Source: Hyphomonas johnsonii MHS-2 (GTDB lineage: Bacteria; Pseudomonadota; Alphaproteobacteria; Caulobacterales; Hyphomonadaceae). From it: a stretch of 64,000 bases of DNA. Position numbers and translations under genes: made by a program. Positions 52,811-61,881 of the stretch are shown one piece after another. Under the pieces are notes generated by a model. The model was not told the DNA's origin and searched no databases. It saw nothing but the letters and a program-made list of their open reading frames with translations. Position 1 is the first letter of the stretch; each line of letters begins with the position of its first letter. Location of the stretch: the NCBI RefSeq assembly GCF_000685275.1, contig NZ_ARYK01000001.1, positions 372,001 to 436,000 on the forward strand. Direction: 5' to 3'.

Positions 52811-53263
52811 TCAGTCTTTCAGCGTGGACAGGTAGGCGACGAGGTCTTCGACAGACTGCGCCGGCAGGATCGGTTGTCCCGCATTTGTATCAGACACCTG
52901 ATATAGGGCGTGGGTGCGATAGTAGGAAGGCATCAGGACACCCGGACGAAAGACCTCGTAGTCGACGATCCTCAGCCGGATCTGGCCGGGCGACAGCCGT
53001 GAACCCACGCCCGTAAGTGCCGGTCCGACATCGCCCTGGAAAGGGGCGTCGAGTCCGTCCACTTGATGGCAAAGGATGCAATGCCCGCCGTCGCGTGACA
53101 CAAAAATGTCTGCGCCTGCTCCTGCGTCGCCAGCAATACGGGTCAATGGCTCGGGGATCGTGTCGTTCACAATGCTGCCCGGTGGCAGGAGGTGTGTTTG
53201 CGTGTCACCACAGCCCGCAAGCGGCAGCAAGGCGAGAAGTGCGCTGCAACAGGCCGAGCGCAT
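52811..53263 (-). CDS. soxX: SoxX monohaem cytochrome c
   Basis: A 150-residue lipoprotein-type cytochrome c (lipobox LAGC18). The haem site is CILCH (Cys62-His66) and the distal ligand is probably Met111 in PGVLMPSYYR. Other SoxX features are DVGPALTGVGSRLSPGQIRL and AQSVEDLVAYLSTL. It receives electrons from SoxA. The start codon overlaps the flavoprotein stop as TGATG. Confidence 0.94.
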   Translation of the reverse strand: MRSACCSALLALLPLAGCGDTQTHLLPPGSIVNDTIPEPLTRIAGDAGAGADIFVSRDGGHCILCHQVDGLDAPFQGDVGPALTGVGSRLSPGQIRLRIVDYEVFRPGVLMPSYYRTHALYQVSDTNAGQPILPAQSVEDLVAYLSTLKD

Positions 53264-54549
53264 CAGCCGAATGCCTCTCCTGTGATCGCCGCGAACCATG
53301 CCTCCGCTTGCGCCGCTTCCGCGGAACGCACGTTTGACATGGCGCCGACCGGAGTCAGGCCGCCTGCGCCTTCGATACTGCTGAACTGGCCAAGGGCGTT
53401 CGAATACACGCCCGAAATCGATACCGCCTGGTCAGGTGTGACGAAAGAATAGCACGTGTTGGCGAGGATGGTCGGTTCGGGGGCCATGTCGGACACAAGA
53501 CGTGCCACGGCGATGGCGCAAATCTTTGCCTGGAGGTTGGCGGAGAAGGCCGACTTCGGCATGGGTGCAGCGATCGTTGCGTCGCCGATGACATGGATGT
53601 CGTTCTGGAGCGTGGATTCAAAGCTCGTGGCGTTGATCGGGCACCAGCCTGTAGCGTCTGCGACGCCGGCACGATCTGCAATTTCGCCAGCTTTCTGTGG
53701 CGGGATAACATTGGCGACGTCTGCGCGAATATCGTCGAAGTCCGTCGAGAGGGTCAGGCTGGCGGCATCAAAGCGTGACACCCGGCCATCGTCCGATGCG
53801 CCGCGCCATTCGAGATGATCGGGATAGTTTTCGGCCCACGCTTCCTTGAAGAGCGGCATTTTCGAGAACCTGTCCTGATGGTCCAGGATCAACAGCTTTG
53901 ACCGCGGCTTGCGAGTCTTCAGGTAGTTGGCAATCAGGCTGGCGCGTTCGTAGGGGCCGGGAGGGCAGCGGAACGGCGGGGCGGGTACTGACATGACGAC
54001 GAGCCCGCCGTCCTCCATCGCAGCAAGCTGGTCACGCAGCAGAACGGTCTGGTCCCCGGCCTTCCAGGCGTGTGGCGCGCGTTTCGCGGCGGACTGGTCG
54101 TATCCTTCGATGGCCCCCCAGCGAAAGTCTATGCCGGGTGACAGGATCAACCGGTCGTATGTGAGCGACGCACCGCCGCCAAGCGTGATTTCTTTCCGGC
54201 TGGCATCGATCTCGATGGCGCGATCATGGATGATAGTGATGCCCGTCTGGACGAGCGGCGCATAGGTGAATGCCTGGGCGCTGATGTCACGCGTGCCACC
54301 GACGACGAGGTTGCTGAACGGGCAAGCAGTGTAGGTCGGGTTCGGCTCGACAAGGGTGATGTCGGCATTGGGCAGCAGGCGGCGCAAGCTGCGCGCTGCA
54401 GTCGCACCACCAAAGCCGCCACCGACGATGACGATCCTTGCGCGGGTCTGTGCAAATGCCTGAGTGCCGAAATCCACAAAGGGAACGGCGAGAGCGCCGA
54501 GTCCAGCGAGGACGTGGCGCCGGTTCGTGTCGGACACGCGTTCAGTCAT
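53263..54549 (-). CDS. soxF: flavocytochrome c sulfide dehydrogenase-type flavoprotein (SoxF/FccB)
   Basis: A 428-residue FAD protein with a Tat-type signal (TNRRHVLAGLGALAVPF). The dinucleotide motif is RIVIVGGGFGGATAARSL (38-55). The family cysteines are present in PFRCPPGPYERA and GWCPINATSF, which form the redox disulfide near the flavin in FccB. It oxidises sulfide or a related sulfur species and passes electrons to a small c-type cytochrome. The small cytochrome upstream overlaps it by 8 bases and is the natural partner. Confidence 0.92.
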   Translation of the reverse strand: MTERVSDTNRRHVLAGLGALAVPFVDFGTQAFAQTRARIVIVGGGFGGATAARSLRRLLPNADITLVEPNPTYTACPFSNLVVGGTRDISAQAFTYAPLVQTGITIIHDRAIEIDASRKEITLGGGASLTYDRLILSPGIDFRWGAIEGYDQSAAKRAPHAWKAGDQTVLLRDQLAAMEDGGLVVMSVPAPPFRCPPGPYERASLIANYLKTRKPRSKLLILDHQDRFSKMPLFKEAWAENYPDHLEWRGASDDGRVSRFDAASLTLSTDFDDIRADVANVIPPQKAGEIADRAGVADATGWCPINATSFESTLQNDIHVIGDATIAAPMPKSAFSANLQAKICAIAVARLVSDMAPEPTILANTCYSFVTPDQAVSISGVYSNALGQFSSIEGAGGLTPVGAMSNVRSAEAAQAEAWFAAITGEAFG

Positions 54550-54883
54550 TGGCTGTCTCCGTCGCCAGATAGTCGCTGATCATGGCGATCTGCTCGTCCG
54601 AATAGCCGCGCGCGAGACGGTGCATCACGGTCGTACCGTCTGGATCGTATTTGTAGGTGGCCAAGCGGGCGCTCAGTGTCGCGGAATCGAGGCCTCCGAG
54701 ATCCGGAACTGCGGCGTGAGTTGCCGCGTGGCAACCGGAACAGGAAGATGCTAGCGCTGCGGATGCGGATAGGGCCGGCAGCGCTGGCGAGGTGGGCTGC
54801 GCAGCGGCGTGGCGTGTCGCTTGCTGGCACGCCGCAGTTGTCAGGAGCGCGGTGGCCAGCAGAAAGGCTCCAGCGTAGCGCAA
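54542..54883 (-). CDS. small monohaem cytochrome c lipoprotein (FccA-like)
   Basis: A 113-residue protein with a lipobox (TTAAC19) and one haem site CSGCH (Cys48-His52). Met ligands may come from TTVMHRLARGYSDEQI. It resembles the single-haem FccA/SoxE subunits that accompany FccB. As it lies between the molybdenum hydroxylase and the flavoprotein, it may accept electrons from either. The start is only 3 bases after the upstream stop. Confidence 0.88.
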   Translation of the reverse strand: MRYAGAFLLATALLTTAACQQATRHAAAQPTSPALPALSASAALASSCSGCHAATHAAVPDLGGLDSATLSARLATYKYDPDGTTVMHRLARGYSDEQIAMISDYLATETAND

Positions 54884-54886
54884 GGT

Positions 54887-57073
54887 TCAGGCGTCCCTCA
54901 GGCTCTGGTCCTTCAGCGGCAGGTGTCGCATTCGCTTGCCGGTCGCAGCGAAAATAGCGTTCAGCACGGCCGGGGCCGCCACGGCGATCGTTGGTTCGCC
55001 GACCCCGCCCCAGAAGCCGCCTGACGGCATGACAAGTGTCTTGACCTTCGGCATGTCCGCAATTCGCATGGAATTGAACCGGTCGAAATTCCGTTCCTGG
55101 ACCTCTCCATCCTCGAATGTGATTTCGCCGTACAGCATGGCTGACAGGCCGTAGACGAACGACCCCTGCACCTGCGCTTCAATTTGCTGCGGATTGACGG
55201 CGTTGCCCGGATCGGTGGCCGCGACGATGCGATCAATCTTGAGGTAGCCGTCTTCATCGACCGTGACCTCCGCGCATGCGGCCGTGTACGAGCCGAAGGA
55301 GTAGAAGCTGCACAGTCCGCGAGCTTTCCCGTCATTTGATCCCCAGCCGGATTCCTTGGCAACGGCATTCAGGACCGTTGCGGATTTCGGACTGTCCTGC
55401 AGGTGTGCGAGGCGGAACTCGAGCGGGTCGCGCCCGGCCGCATGGGCAAGTTCGTCCATGAAGCATTCCAGGTAGACCGCATTCTGGTTCGCGTTGACGC
55501 CACGCCAAAATCCGGGCCGGACGGGCGGGTTTCGCATGGCATGATCGACCAGCAGGTTCGGGAACGTGTACTTGAGTGTCTGGTCTTCAACGCGCGGATC
55601 GAGCCCTGACGGCAGAAGGCCCTGGAATGTGGCGTAGTCGGCGCCGTCCCGCAGGGCTTGGGGCATCAAGGCAGCCAAAATGGATTGACCCGATATGCGC
55701 ACATGAAGCGCAGTCAGGTTACCATCGGCGTCGAGCGCCCCGCGCATCCGGGCCTTGGTTGTCGGGTGAAGGAAGCCGTGCTGCATGTCTTCTTCGCGAG
55801 ACCAGAGCAGCTTGATCGGCGTGCCGGGCATCTGTTTCGCGATCTGGACGGCCTGGACAACATAGTCGGACATGCCGCGGCGACCGAAGCCGCCCCCCAG
55901 GTGCAACTTGTAGACGTCACACTGTTCGATCGGCAGGTCAGCTGCTGTCGCGGCAGCGGCGAGGGCCGCTTCGCCGTTTTGCGTCGGGCACCAGACTTCG
56001 CATTTCTCGGGCGTCCAGACGGCTGTCGCGTTCATGGTTTCCATCGGCGCATGGTTCTGGTGCGGAACGCGATAGGTCGCTTCGATGACCTGTGCCGCAT
56101 CAGCAAACGCCGCTGCCGTGTCGCCAGCCTTGTTGCCAAGGAAGGCGTCGGCTGAGGTCAGCCCGTCATCCAGCTCGGCTTCGAAGGCGGCGCTGGAATA
56201 GTCCAGCCCACCGGTCCATTCCACCGGCAGGGCCTGCACTGCCTTGTTTGCGCGCCACCATGTATCGGCGACAACGGCCACCGCGTCGTCGCCAACCTGG
56301 ACCACTTTCTTCACGCCCGGCATGGACTCGACGGCGGCAGCGTCAAAGCTCTTCACCTTTCCGCCAAGCTTGGGGGACGCCTTGATGGAGGCGTTCAGCA
56401 TGCCGTCCAGTTTGAGGTCTGCCCCATAGACCTGTACGCCGGTCAGCTTGTCGGCCGTATCCAGACGCAATTTGGGTTGGCCGATGATGGTCCAGTCCTT
56501 GGGGTCTTTCAATTGCACTTCGAGGGGCGGCGCGAGGAGCGCTGCTGCGCTCGCGACCTTTCCGTACGTGGTCTTCTTGCGAGACCCAGTGTGCGAGATG
56601 ACACCCTTGGATACGGAGCACTCGCTGACTGGCACACCCCATTCATTGGCGGCCGCTTCGACCAGCATGATGCGGGCCGCCGCAGCGCCTTCGCGGACGT
56701 ATTGATGAGACCCCCGAAGCCCCTGGCTTCCGCCTGTCGAGAAGTCGCCCCACACGCGCTCGCGGGCAAGGTTTTCTCCCGGTGTCGGGTATTCGGTGAC
56801 GACCTTGTCCCAGTCGCATTCGAGTTCCTCGGCGACGAGTTGGGCGAGTCCGGTCAATGTTCCCTGGCCCATTTCAGACCGTGCGATCCGTACGGTTACG
56901 ATGTCGTCGTGACCGATATGAACCCATGCATTCACTTCAGGATTGGGTTCGAGATCGGATTGGCCGGGGTCGCCCGGTTTCGAACACGCTGCCAGAACGC
57001 CTATGGTCAGGCCGGCGGCACCTGTTCCGACGATGAAAGTGCGACGCGATAGATGATTGAGCACGTTTGTCAT
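54887..57073 (-). CDS. molybdopterin-binding subunit of a periplasmic Mo hydroxylase (IorB/CoxL-like)
   Basis: A 728-residue xanthine-oxidase-family large subunit. A Tat signal (LSRRTFIVGTGAAGLTIGVL, followed by AAC) shows export. Family motifs include RSEMGQGTLTGLAQLVAEEL, HLGGGFGRRGMSDYVVQ for the Mo cofactor and GGFWGGVGEPTIAVAAP, with Glu as the catalytic base, near the C-terminus. It resembles isoquinoline 1-oxidoreductase and periplasmic aldehyde oxidases that deliver electrons to cytochrome c. GGGGAC before 57073 sets the start. The substrate is unknown. Confidence 0.92.
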   Translation of the reverse strand: MTNVLNHLSRRTFIVGTGAAGLTIGVLAACSKPGDPGQSDLEPNPEVNAWVHIGHDDIVTVRIARSEMGQGTLTGLAQLVAEELECDWDKVVTEYPTPGENLARERVWGDFSTGGSQGLRGSHQYVREGAAAARIMLVEAAANEWGVPVSECSVSKGVISHTGSRKKTTYGKVASAAALLAPPLEVQLKDPKDWTIIGQPKLRLDTADKLTGVQVYGADLKLDGMLNASIKASPKLGGKVKSFDAAAVESMPGVKKVVQVGDDAVAVVADTWWRANKAVQALPVEWTGGLDYSSAAFEAELDDGLTSADAFLGNKAGDTAAAFADAAQVIEATYRVPHQNHAPMETMNATAVWTPEKCEVWCPTQNGEAALAAAATAADLPIEQCDVYKLHLGGGFGRRGMSDYVVQAVQIAKQMPGTPIKLLWSREEDMQHGFLHPTTKARMRGALDADGNLTALHVRISGQSILAALMPQALRDGADYATFQGLLPSGLDPRVEDQTLKYTFPNLLVDHAMRNPPVRPGFWRGVNANQNAVYLECFMDELAHAAGRDPLEFRLAHLQDSPKSATVLNAVAKESGWGSNDGKARGLCSFYSFGSYTAACAEVTVDEDGYLKIDRIVAATDPGNAVNPQQIEAQVQGSFVYGLSAMLYGEITFEDGEVQERNFDRFNSMRIADMPKVKTLVMPSGGFWGGVGEPTIAVAAPAVLNAIFAATGKRMRHLPLKDQSLRDA

Positions 57074-57083
57074 GATCGTCCCC

Positions 57084-57539
57084 TCAGGCTTTCTTCGTCT
57101 TGGCGAGATGGACGCCTTCGCGGACGCGAACAAAAGTGCCGCATCGGCAGATATTGGTGATTTCGGCGTCGATATCCTCGTCGGTCGGATTCGGATTGGT
57201 TTTCAGCATGGCTGCCACGGCCATGATCATCCCTGGCTGGCAGTATCCGCACTGCGGGACATCAAGCTCCGCCCAGGCTTTCTGAACGGGATGGTCACCT
57301 GCCTTTGAAAGGCCCTCGATCGTGGTGATCTTTGCGGTCCCCGACAGCGCAGACACCGGGAAGACGCAGGAACGGACCGGCGCGCCATCGACATGAACCG
57401 TGCAGCTGCCACATTGCGCGATGCCGCATCCGTATTTGGCGCCGGTCAAGCCGAGTTGCTCTCTCAAGACCCAAAGGAGTGGCGTGTCGTCTTCCACATC
57501 GACTGTGAGTGTTTGTCCGTTGACGTTTAGCGTTGCCAT
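57084..57539 (-). CDS. 2Fe-2S subunit of the Mo hydroxylase (IorA/CoxS-like)
   Basis: A 151-residue protein with two iron-sulfur clusters. The plant-type N-domain has [18 protein letters not shown] and a fourth Cys in VRSCVFPV; the C-domain has [16 protein letters not shown] and [16 protein letters not shown]. It passes electrons from the Mo centre. There is no signal peptide, so it is probably exported bound to the Tat-targeted large subunit. AAGGAAATCGACA stands before the ATG at 57539. It is the first gene of the operon that ends with soxA. Confidence 0.94.
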   Translation of the reverse strand: MATLNVNGQTLTVDVEDDTPLLWVLREQLGLTGAKYGCGIAQCGSCTVHVDGAPVRSCVFPVSALSGTAKITTIEGLSKAGDHPVQKAWAELDVPQCGYCQPGMIMAVAAMLKTNPNPTDEDIDAEITNICRCGTFVRVREGVHLAKTKKA

Positions 57540-57694
57540 TGTCGATTTCCTTCGATCCTTGTCGGCGATCCTGCAGTGACTGCTCCGTGCGAGCACATGC
57601 ATCACAAATTCTGTTGGGGAGGCGTTCGTACACCCGTCTCGCTCAGATGACAGGATGCGTTCATTTCACCCGATTGCCAAGGCGCGTGGGTCGA

Positions 57695-57707
57695 TTTCCG
57701 GGAAATT
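57695..57707. promoter_or_regulatory. 13-base palindrome ATTTCCGGGAAAT
   Basis: ATTTCC-G-GGAAAT is perfectly palindromic about the central G. It lies 156 bases before the 2Fe-2S gene and 178 before the receptor gene. It may be an operator for either direction. Confidence 0.4.
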
Positions 57708-57784
57708 AGGACCCGCTGTGGGGCGACTAGCGTAGGCTGGTTCGGTGCAATCAGACGGGGGCAATGGCGAGTTTCTCAAAATTC

Positions 57785-57812
57785 ATTCACACCAGAGTGA
57801 ATATTATTGACA
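57785..57812 (+). promoter_or_regulatory. inverted repeat abutting a -35-like TTGACA
   Basis: ATTCAC-ACCAGA-GTGAAT (57785-57802) is a perfect 6-bp inverted repeat, followed 4 bases later by TTGACA (57807-57812), an ideal -35 hexamer on the plus strand. The -10 is unclear (best AACTAT near 57833). This is a likely regulated promoter of the TonB receptor gene. Confidence 0.45.
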
Positions 57813-57884
57813 GGGCCGGAGATTTGTTCTCCAACTATCTGCGAAAAGCGGAAAAGCCCGCTTTCACTCTGGGAGGAGAATCAA

Positions 57885-60161
57885 ATGACTCTACGGTCAA
57901 TGGCGTCAGTATCGGCGATTTCGTTTGCTGTTCTGGGAGCGCCCGCTTTTGCACAATTGCCCTCGTCTGCTGACGAGGTGTCACAAGAATCACACGATAA
58001 TGAAGCGCGTCAGGATACGGTCATCGTGACCGCGACGCGGCGGGAGCAGAGCCTGCAGGACGTGCCGCTGGCCGTCACGGCCTTCCAGCAGGAAGCGATG
58101 TCGGAAAAAGGCATCGTCAGCTATGACGGCCTCGCCCGCGAAACGCCAGGCATCGTGCTGAACCAGCCGACCGCCAACTTCAACACAATCACCACCCGCG
58201 GCATCGCCACCAATGGCTACGGTGCCAACCTGCAGGCAGCTACCGCGATCTACATCAACGAGCTTCCGATCTCCTCGAACGGCAACTCGACCATTCTCGA
58301 CCCGACCCTGTTCGATGTGGAGCGGGTGGAAGTGTTGCGCGGGCCGCAGGGAACGCTGTTCGGCGCAAACTCGCTGTCCGGTGCCATGCGCATCCTCACC
58401 AAGAAGCCAAATCCGAACAAGTTCGAAGCGTCGACGCTGGTCGATTTCGGCCTGACGGATGGCGATGCCTTCCGTCAGCGTTACAACGGCATGGTCAACG
58501 TGCCGCTCGTATCGGACCAACTGGCGTTGCGAGTCGTTGGCTTCTACCGCGATGAGGACGGTTGGGTGGACAATCTTGGCACCGGCATCAACGGCGCCAA
58601 CTCACTGAAGGCTGTCGGTGGCCGCGCGCACCTGTTGTGGGAACCGAGCAGCAAATTCGACGTCGGTTTGCTCATTATCCGCGAGGACAACGAACCCGCG
58701 GATTCGGGGCTCACTAACCCTGACAGGGGTGAGTTCATTCGCTTTACGGACCGTCCGGACCTCTTCCAGTCCGACATGACCAGCTACAACCTGACAGCTA
58801 ACTGGGACTTGGACTTCGCGACCCTGACCAGTTCCTCGAACTATTCCAAGATCGACGGCAAGTTCATTGTCGACCTGGCGGGCACGTTCGGGGGAGGCAT
58901 TCCCTTCGCGCTTGATGCGGTCGGCCATGACGAAAACTTCGTGCAGGAAGTACGTCTGGCTTCCGCGGATGGTGGAAACTGGGATTGGATCGTCGGCGGT
59001 TTCTACTTCAACAAGCGCCGCGATATCGACTATGACTACCGCTCCTCGCAGGAATTCCTCGACTCGCGCGGCCTGACTGGCCTGCCGGACGAGTATTACT
59101 ATCGCTTCAAGGGGTATTTCGACGCCATCGAATCGGCTGCTTTTGGTGAGCTTACCTACCACTTCTCCGACAGGTTGTGGGCGACCGGTGGCCTGCGCTA
59201 TACCGAAACCTCCGTGCAGTCGCACACGCTTGCTGGCGGCTACAACTCCAACTACCTGGCCGCTGCGCTCCTCGGCTTTACCAACACCGCCCTCACGCTC
59301 ACCCCGGTCGCGGCGGCCGATGGGCTCAAGGTTGAAGCGGACAACCTGTCCTACAAGGCGAGCGTCTCCTACAAGCCGATGGACAACCTGACGACCTATG
59401 CGTCGATTGCGACTGGCTTCCGCTCGCCGGTAGCGAACGCCCGAGCCGGCCTCGCCAGCGGGGTGGACCCCAACGACATTATCATCCCGAACGGGGCCGA
59501 TTCGGACACGCTCGTCAGCTATGAAGTCGGCACGAAAGGGACCTTCTTCGACCGCAAACTGACCGCGAACCTCGCCGCCTACTACATCAACTGGGAAGAC
59601 ATCCAGGTTCAGGCCAACCGCCTGTCCGACCAGGCGCAATTTGCGACCAATATCGGCAAGGCCGTCAGTCAGGGCCTCGAATTCGAGATCGGTTACTATC
59701 CAGGCAACGGCTTCAGCCTGTTCGGGAACGGCTCGCTCAGCGACACCGAGATCACGGACCTGACCGATGAGGAAGCCGCGATTTCGGGTGCAGAGGAGGG
59801 CCTGCAGCTCGCCATGCCCAACTTTCAGGGTGCCATCACGGCTCGCTACGATTTCACGATCAGCGACAAGGACGCCTTCGTGACCGCAACGGCCGCCTAT
59901 GTCGGCGACTTCCCGGCCATGCTGCCGAACGTGCCGGGTCAACCGGGCGTGCCGGCCGCGACCTTCGACTATACTGACGCATACACTGTCGTGAATGCGC
60001 AGGCCGGCGTCTCGAAGGACGACTGGAAAGTGGTTGCGTATGTCGAGAACCTGTTTGACGACAGCTCGATCACCTACGTCCATCCGGAAGGCTTCCTCGA
60101 CAGCCGCTATGCACGTTTGCGTCCGCAGACGATCGGCGTTCGCGTCAGCTACGAATACTGA
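57885..60161 (+). CDS. TonB-dependent receptor
   Basis: A 758-residue outer-membrane receptor. The signal peptide ends near GAPAFAQL. The TonB-box region and plug start TVIVTATRREQSLQDVPLAV, then LFDVERVEVLRGPQGTLFGA and GAMRILTKKPNPN. The protein ends VGVRVSYEY with an aromatic residue. It belongs to the large class found with catabolic genes in Caulobacterales and Sphingomonadales rather than the siderophore class. GGGAGGAGAA at 57871-57880 fixes the start. The esterases and acyl-CoA synthetase behind it suggest that the imported ligand is an ester. Confidence 0.93.
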   Translation: MTLRSMASVSAISFAVLGAPAFAQLPSSADEVSQESHDNEARQDTVIVTATRREQSLQDVPLAVTAFQQEAMSEKGIVSYDGLARETPGIVLNQPTANFNTITTRGIATNGYGANLQAATAIYINELPISSNGNSTILDPTLFDVERVEVLRGPQGTLFGANSLSGAMRILTKKPNPNKFEASTLVDFGLTDGDAFRQRYNGMVNVPLVSDQLALRVVGFYRDEDGWVDNLGTGINGANSLKAVGGRAHLLWEPSSKFDVGLLIIREDNEPADSGLTNPDRGEFIRFTDRPDLFQSDMTSYNLTANWDLDFATLTSSSNYSKIDGKFIVDLAGTFGGGIPFALDAVGHDENFVQEVRLASADGGNWDWIVGGFYFNKRRDIDYDYRSSQEFLDSRGLTGLPDEYYYRFKGYFDAIESAAFGELTYHFSDRLWATGGLRYTETSVQSHTLAGGYNSNYLAAALLGFTNTALTLTPVAAADGLKVEADNLSYKASVSYKPMDNLTTYASIATGFRSPVANARAGLASGVDPNDIIIPNGADSDTLVSYEVGTKGTFFDRKLTANLAAYYINWEDIQVQANRLSDQAQFATNIGKAVSQGLEFEIGYYPGNGFSLFGNGSLSDTEITDLTDEEAAISGAEEGLQLAMPNFQGAITARYDFTISDKDAFVTATAAYVGDFPAMLPNVPGQPGVPAATFDYTDAYTVVNAQAGVSKDDWKVVAYVENLFDDSSITYVHPEGFLDSRYARLRPQTIGVRVSYEY

Positions 60162-60180
60162 TTACGGAAGGGAGAGACTG

Positions 60181-61881
60181 ATGCTGAGACTGGACAGATC
60201 ATACTCCTGTGGCCAGCTGGCAAGAAGCACTTGTGCGGCGTTTTCCCTGGTTTTGCTCTCGGTGTCATCTCTCCTCGTGACCAGCTGTGCGGGTGTGGAC
60301 GCAACGTCCGTCGAAAGTGTTGTTGCCGACACGCCCGCTGGCCCTCTCCTTGGGAAGACCGAAGACGGCGTCGCCATTTATAGCGGAATTCCCTATGCGC
60401 TGGCCCCTGTGGGGGAGCGACGGTGGATGCCGCCGGAACCGGTGCCGGATTGGCAGGAACAGCGCGAGGCCATGGCTTTCGGGCCGGCGTGCCCTCAGCC
60501 GGAATCGCGGTCCCAAAGCATTTATGCCACAGAGCTTGGCGCCGTTTCGGAAGACTGTTTAAGCCTGAATGTCTGGGCACCGGAAGGCGTCAGGGATGCA
60601 CCGGTTTTCGTCTGGATCCATGGTGGATCCCTGACGACAGGCGCGGGCAGTCAACCCATGTATGACGGGGCGAGACTTGCGCGTGAGCAGGGCTTGGTCG
60701 TTGTGACTTTGAACTATCGCCTGGGTGTCCTGGGATATCTCGCTCATCCCGGATTGAGTGCTGAATCCGAGCAGGGGATTTCTGGTAATTACGGCCTGAT
60801 GGATCAGATACTTGCCCTCGAATGGGTCGAGCGGAACATTGGTGCTTTCGGGGGAAATTCCGAAAATGTGACTGTCGCAGGCGAGTCAGCAGGCGCGCTC
60901 AGCGTGGTTCTGCTGATGACATCCCCCAAAGCCCGGGGCCTGTTCGACAAAGCCATCGCGCAAAGTGCGTACATGGTGACCATGGGCGCGTTGAAGGACG
61001 AGGCCAATGGATTGCCGTCTGCGGAGTCGGTGGGGTCTGATCTGGCGGAACGGATGGGTGTTGACGACATTGACGCACTCCGGGCAATGCCCGCTGACAA
61101 GTTAGTCAGGCTCTCTGGTAAAGCGGGCTTTTTTCCCTTTGCCGTGATCGATGATGTTTACCTGACTGACCAGATGGTCGCGACCTTCGACAAGGGTGAA
61201 CAGGCGCCTGTGCCGGTTCTGGCCGGCTTCAACGAAGGCGAAATCCGGTCATTGCGGTTTCTCCTGCCTCCCATTCCGAAGCAGGACGCCTATGAAATGG
61301 CGATCCGGAACGGGTATGGCGAACTCGCGGACACGTTCCTGAGCTTGTACCCGTCCGACAGTCTGGAATCGAGCATGCTCGCAACGACCCGTGATGCGAT
61401 GTATGGTTGGACGGCAGAGCGCCTTGCTGCCTCGCAGGCCTTGCAGGGCTTTCCGTCATTCTTCTATCTGTTTGATCACGGCTACCCGGCCGCCGATCGA
61501 GCCGGGCTGCACGCCTTTCATGCTTCGGAAATCCCTTATGTGTTCGGAACCGCTTCCGAGGCCGTCGCGCCCTGGCCTGAAATACCGGATACGGATGAGG
61601 AGCGAGATCTGTCGCGGGCAATGATGGCGTATTGGGCCAGCTTTGCGCGCGACGGCCGTCCTGTGGCTGAAGGCGCTGCGGAGTGGCCGTCCTACGGAGA
61701 ACGGGCGACCGGAATGGTCTTCGCCGAACGCCCGCAGTCCTGGCCGATGCTCGCCAGAGATCGCTTTGCTTTGCATGAGGAAGTGGTGTGCCGTCGGCGC
61801 GGCGCTAGCGACATTCCGTGGAACTGGAATGTTGGCGTCCTCTCTCCTCCCTTGCCGCCTAAGGATTCAAAATGCCAATGA
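60181..61881 (+). CDS. type-B carboxylesterase lipoprotein
   Basis: A 566-residue esterase. An N-terminal hydrophobic stretch ends LLVTSCAG, a lipobox-like site. Catalytic Ser lies in TVAGESAGALSVVLLM, the oxyanion loop in [15 protein letters not shown], and His in FHASEIPYVFGTA. Early SEDCLSLNVWAPEG is also a family motif. It hydrolyses carboxylic esters, probably in the periplasm. It starts 19 bases after the receptor stop and overlaps the next gene by 10 bases. Confidence 0.93.
   Translation: MLRLDRSYSCGQLARSTCAAFSLVLLSVSSLLVTSCAGVDATSVESVVADTPAGPLLGKTEDGVAIYSGIPYALAPVGERRWMPPEPVPDWQEQREAMAFGPACPQPESRSQSIYATELGAVSEDCLSLNVWAPEGVRDAPVFVWIHGGSLTTGAGSQPMYDGARLAREQGLVVVTLNYRLGVLGYLAHPGLSAESEQGISGNYGLMDQILALEWVERNIGAFGGNSENVTVAGESAGALSVVLLMTSPKARGLFDKAIAQSAYMVTMGALKDEANGLPSAESVGSDLAERMGVDDIDALRAMPADKLVRLSGKAGFFPFAVIDDVYLTDQMVATFDKGEQAPVPVLAGFNEGEIRSLRFLLPPIPKQDAYEMAIRNGYGELADTFLSLYPSDSLESSMLATTRDAMYGWTAERLAASQALQGFPSFFYLFDHGYPAADRAGLHAFHASEIPYVFGTASEAVAPWPEIPDTDEERDLSRAMMAYWASFARDGRPVAEGAAEWPSYGERATGMVFAERPQSWPMLARDRFALHEEVVCRRRGASDIPWNWNVGVLSPPLPPKDSKCQ

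Larger units (their letters stand above)
57540..57884. other. divergent intergenic region between Mo hydroxylase/sox operon and TonB receptor
   Basis: About 345 bases with no gene. It carries the promoters of both divergent units and two clean palindromic elements, annotated separately at 57695 and 57785. Confidence 0.5.

Noticed and set aside
58602-60083. 493-codon minus-strand frame
   Set aside because: Antisense to the TonB-dependent receptor; no motif.
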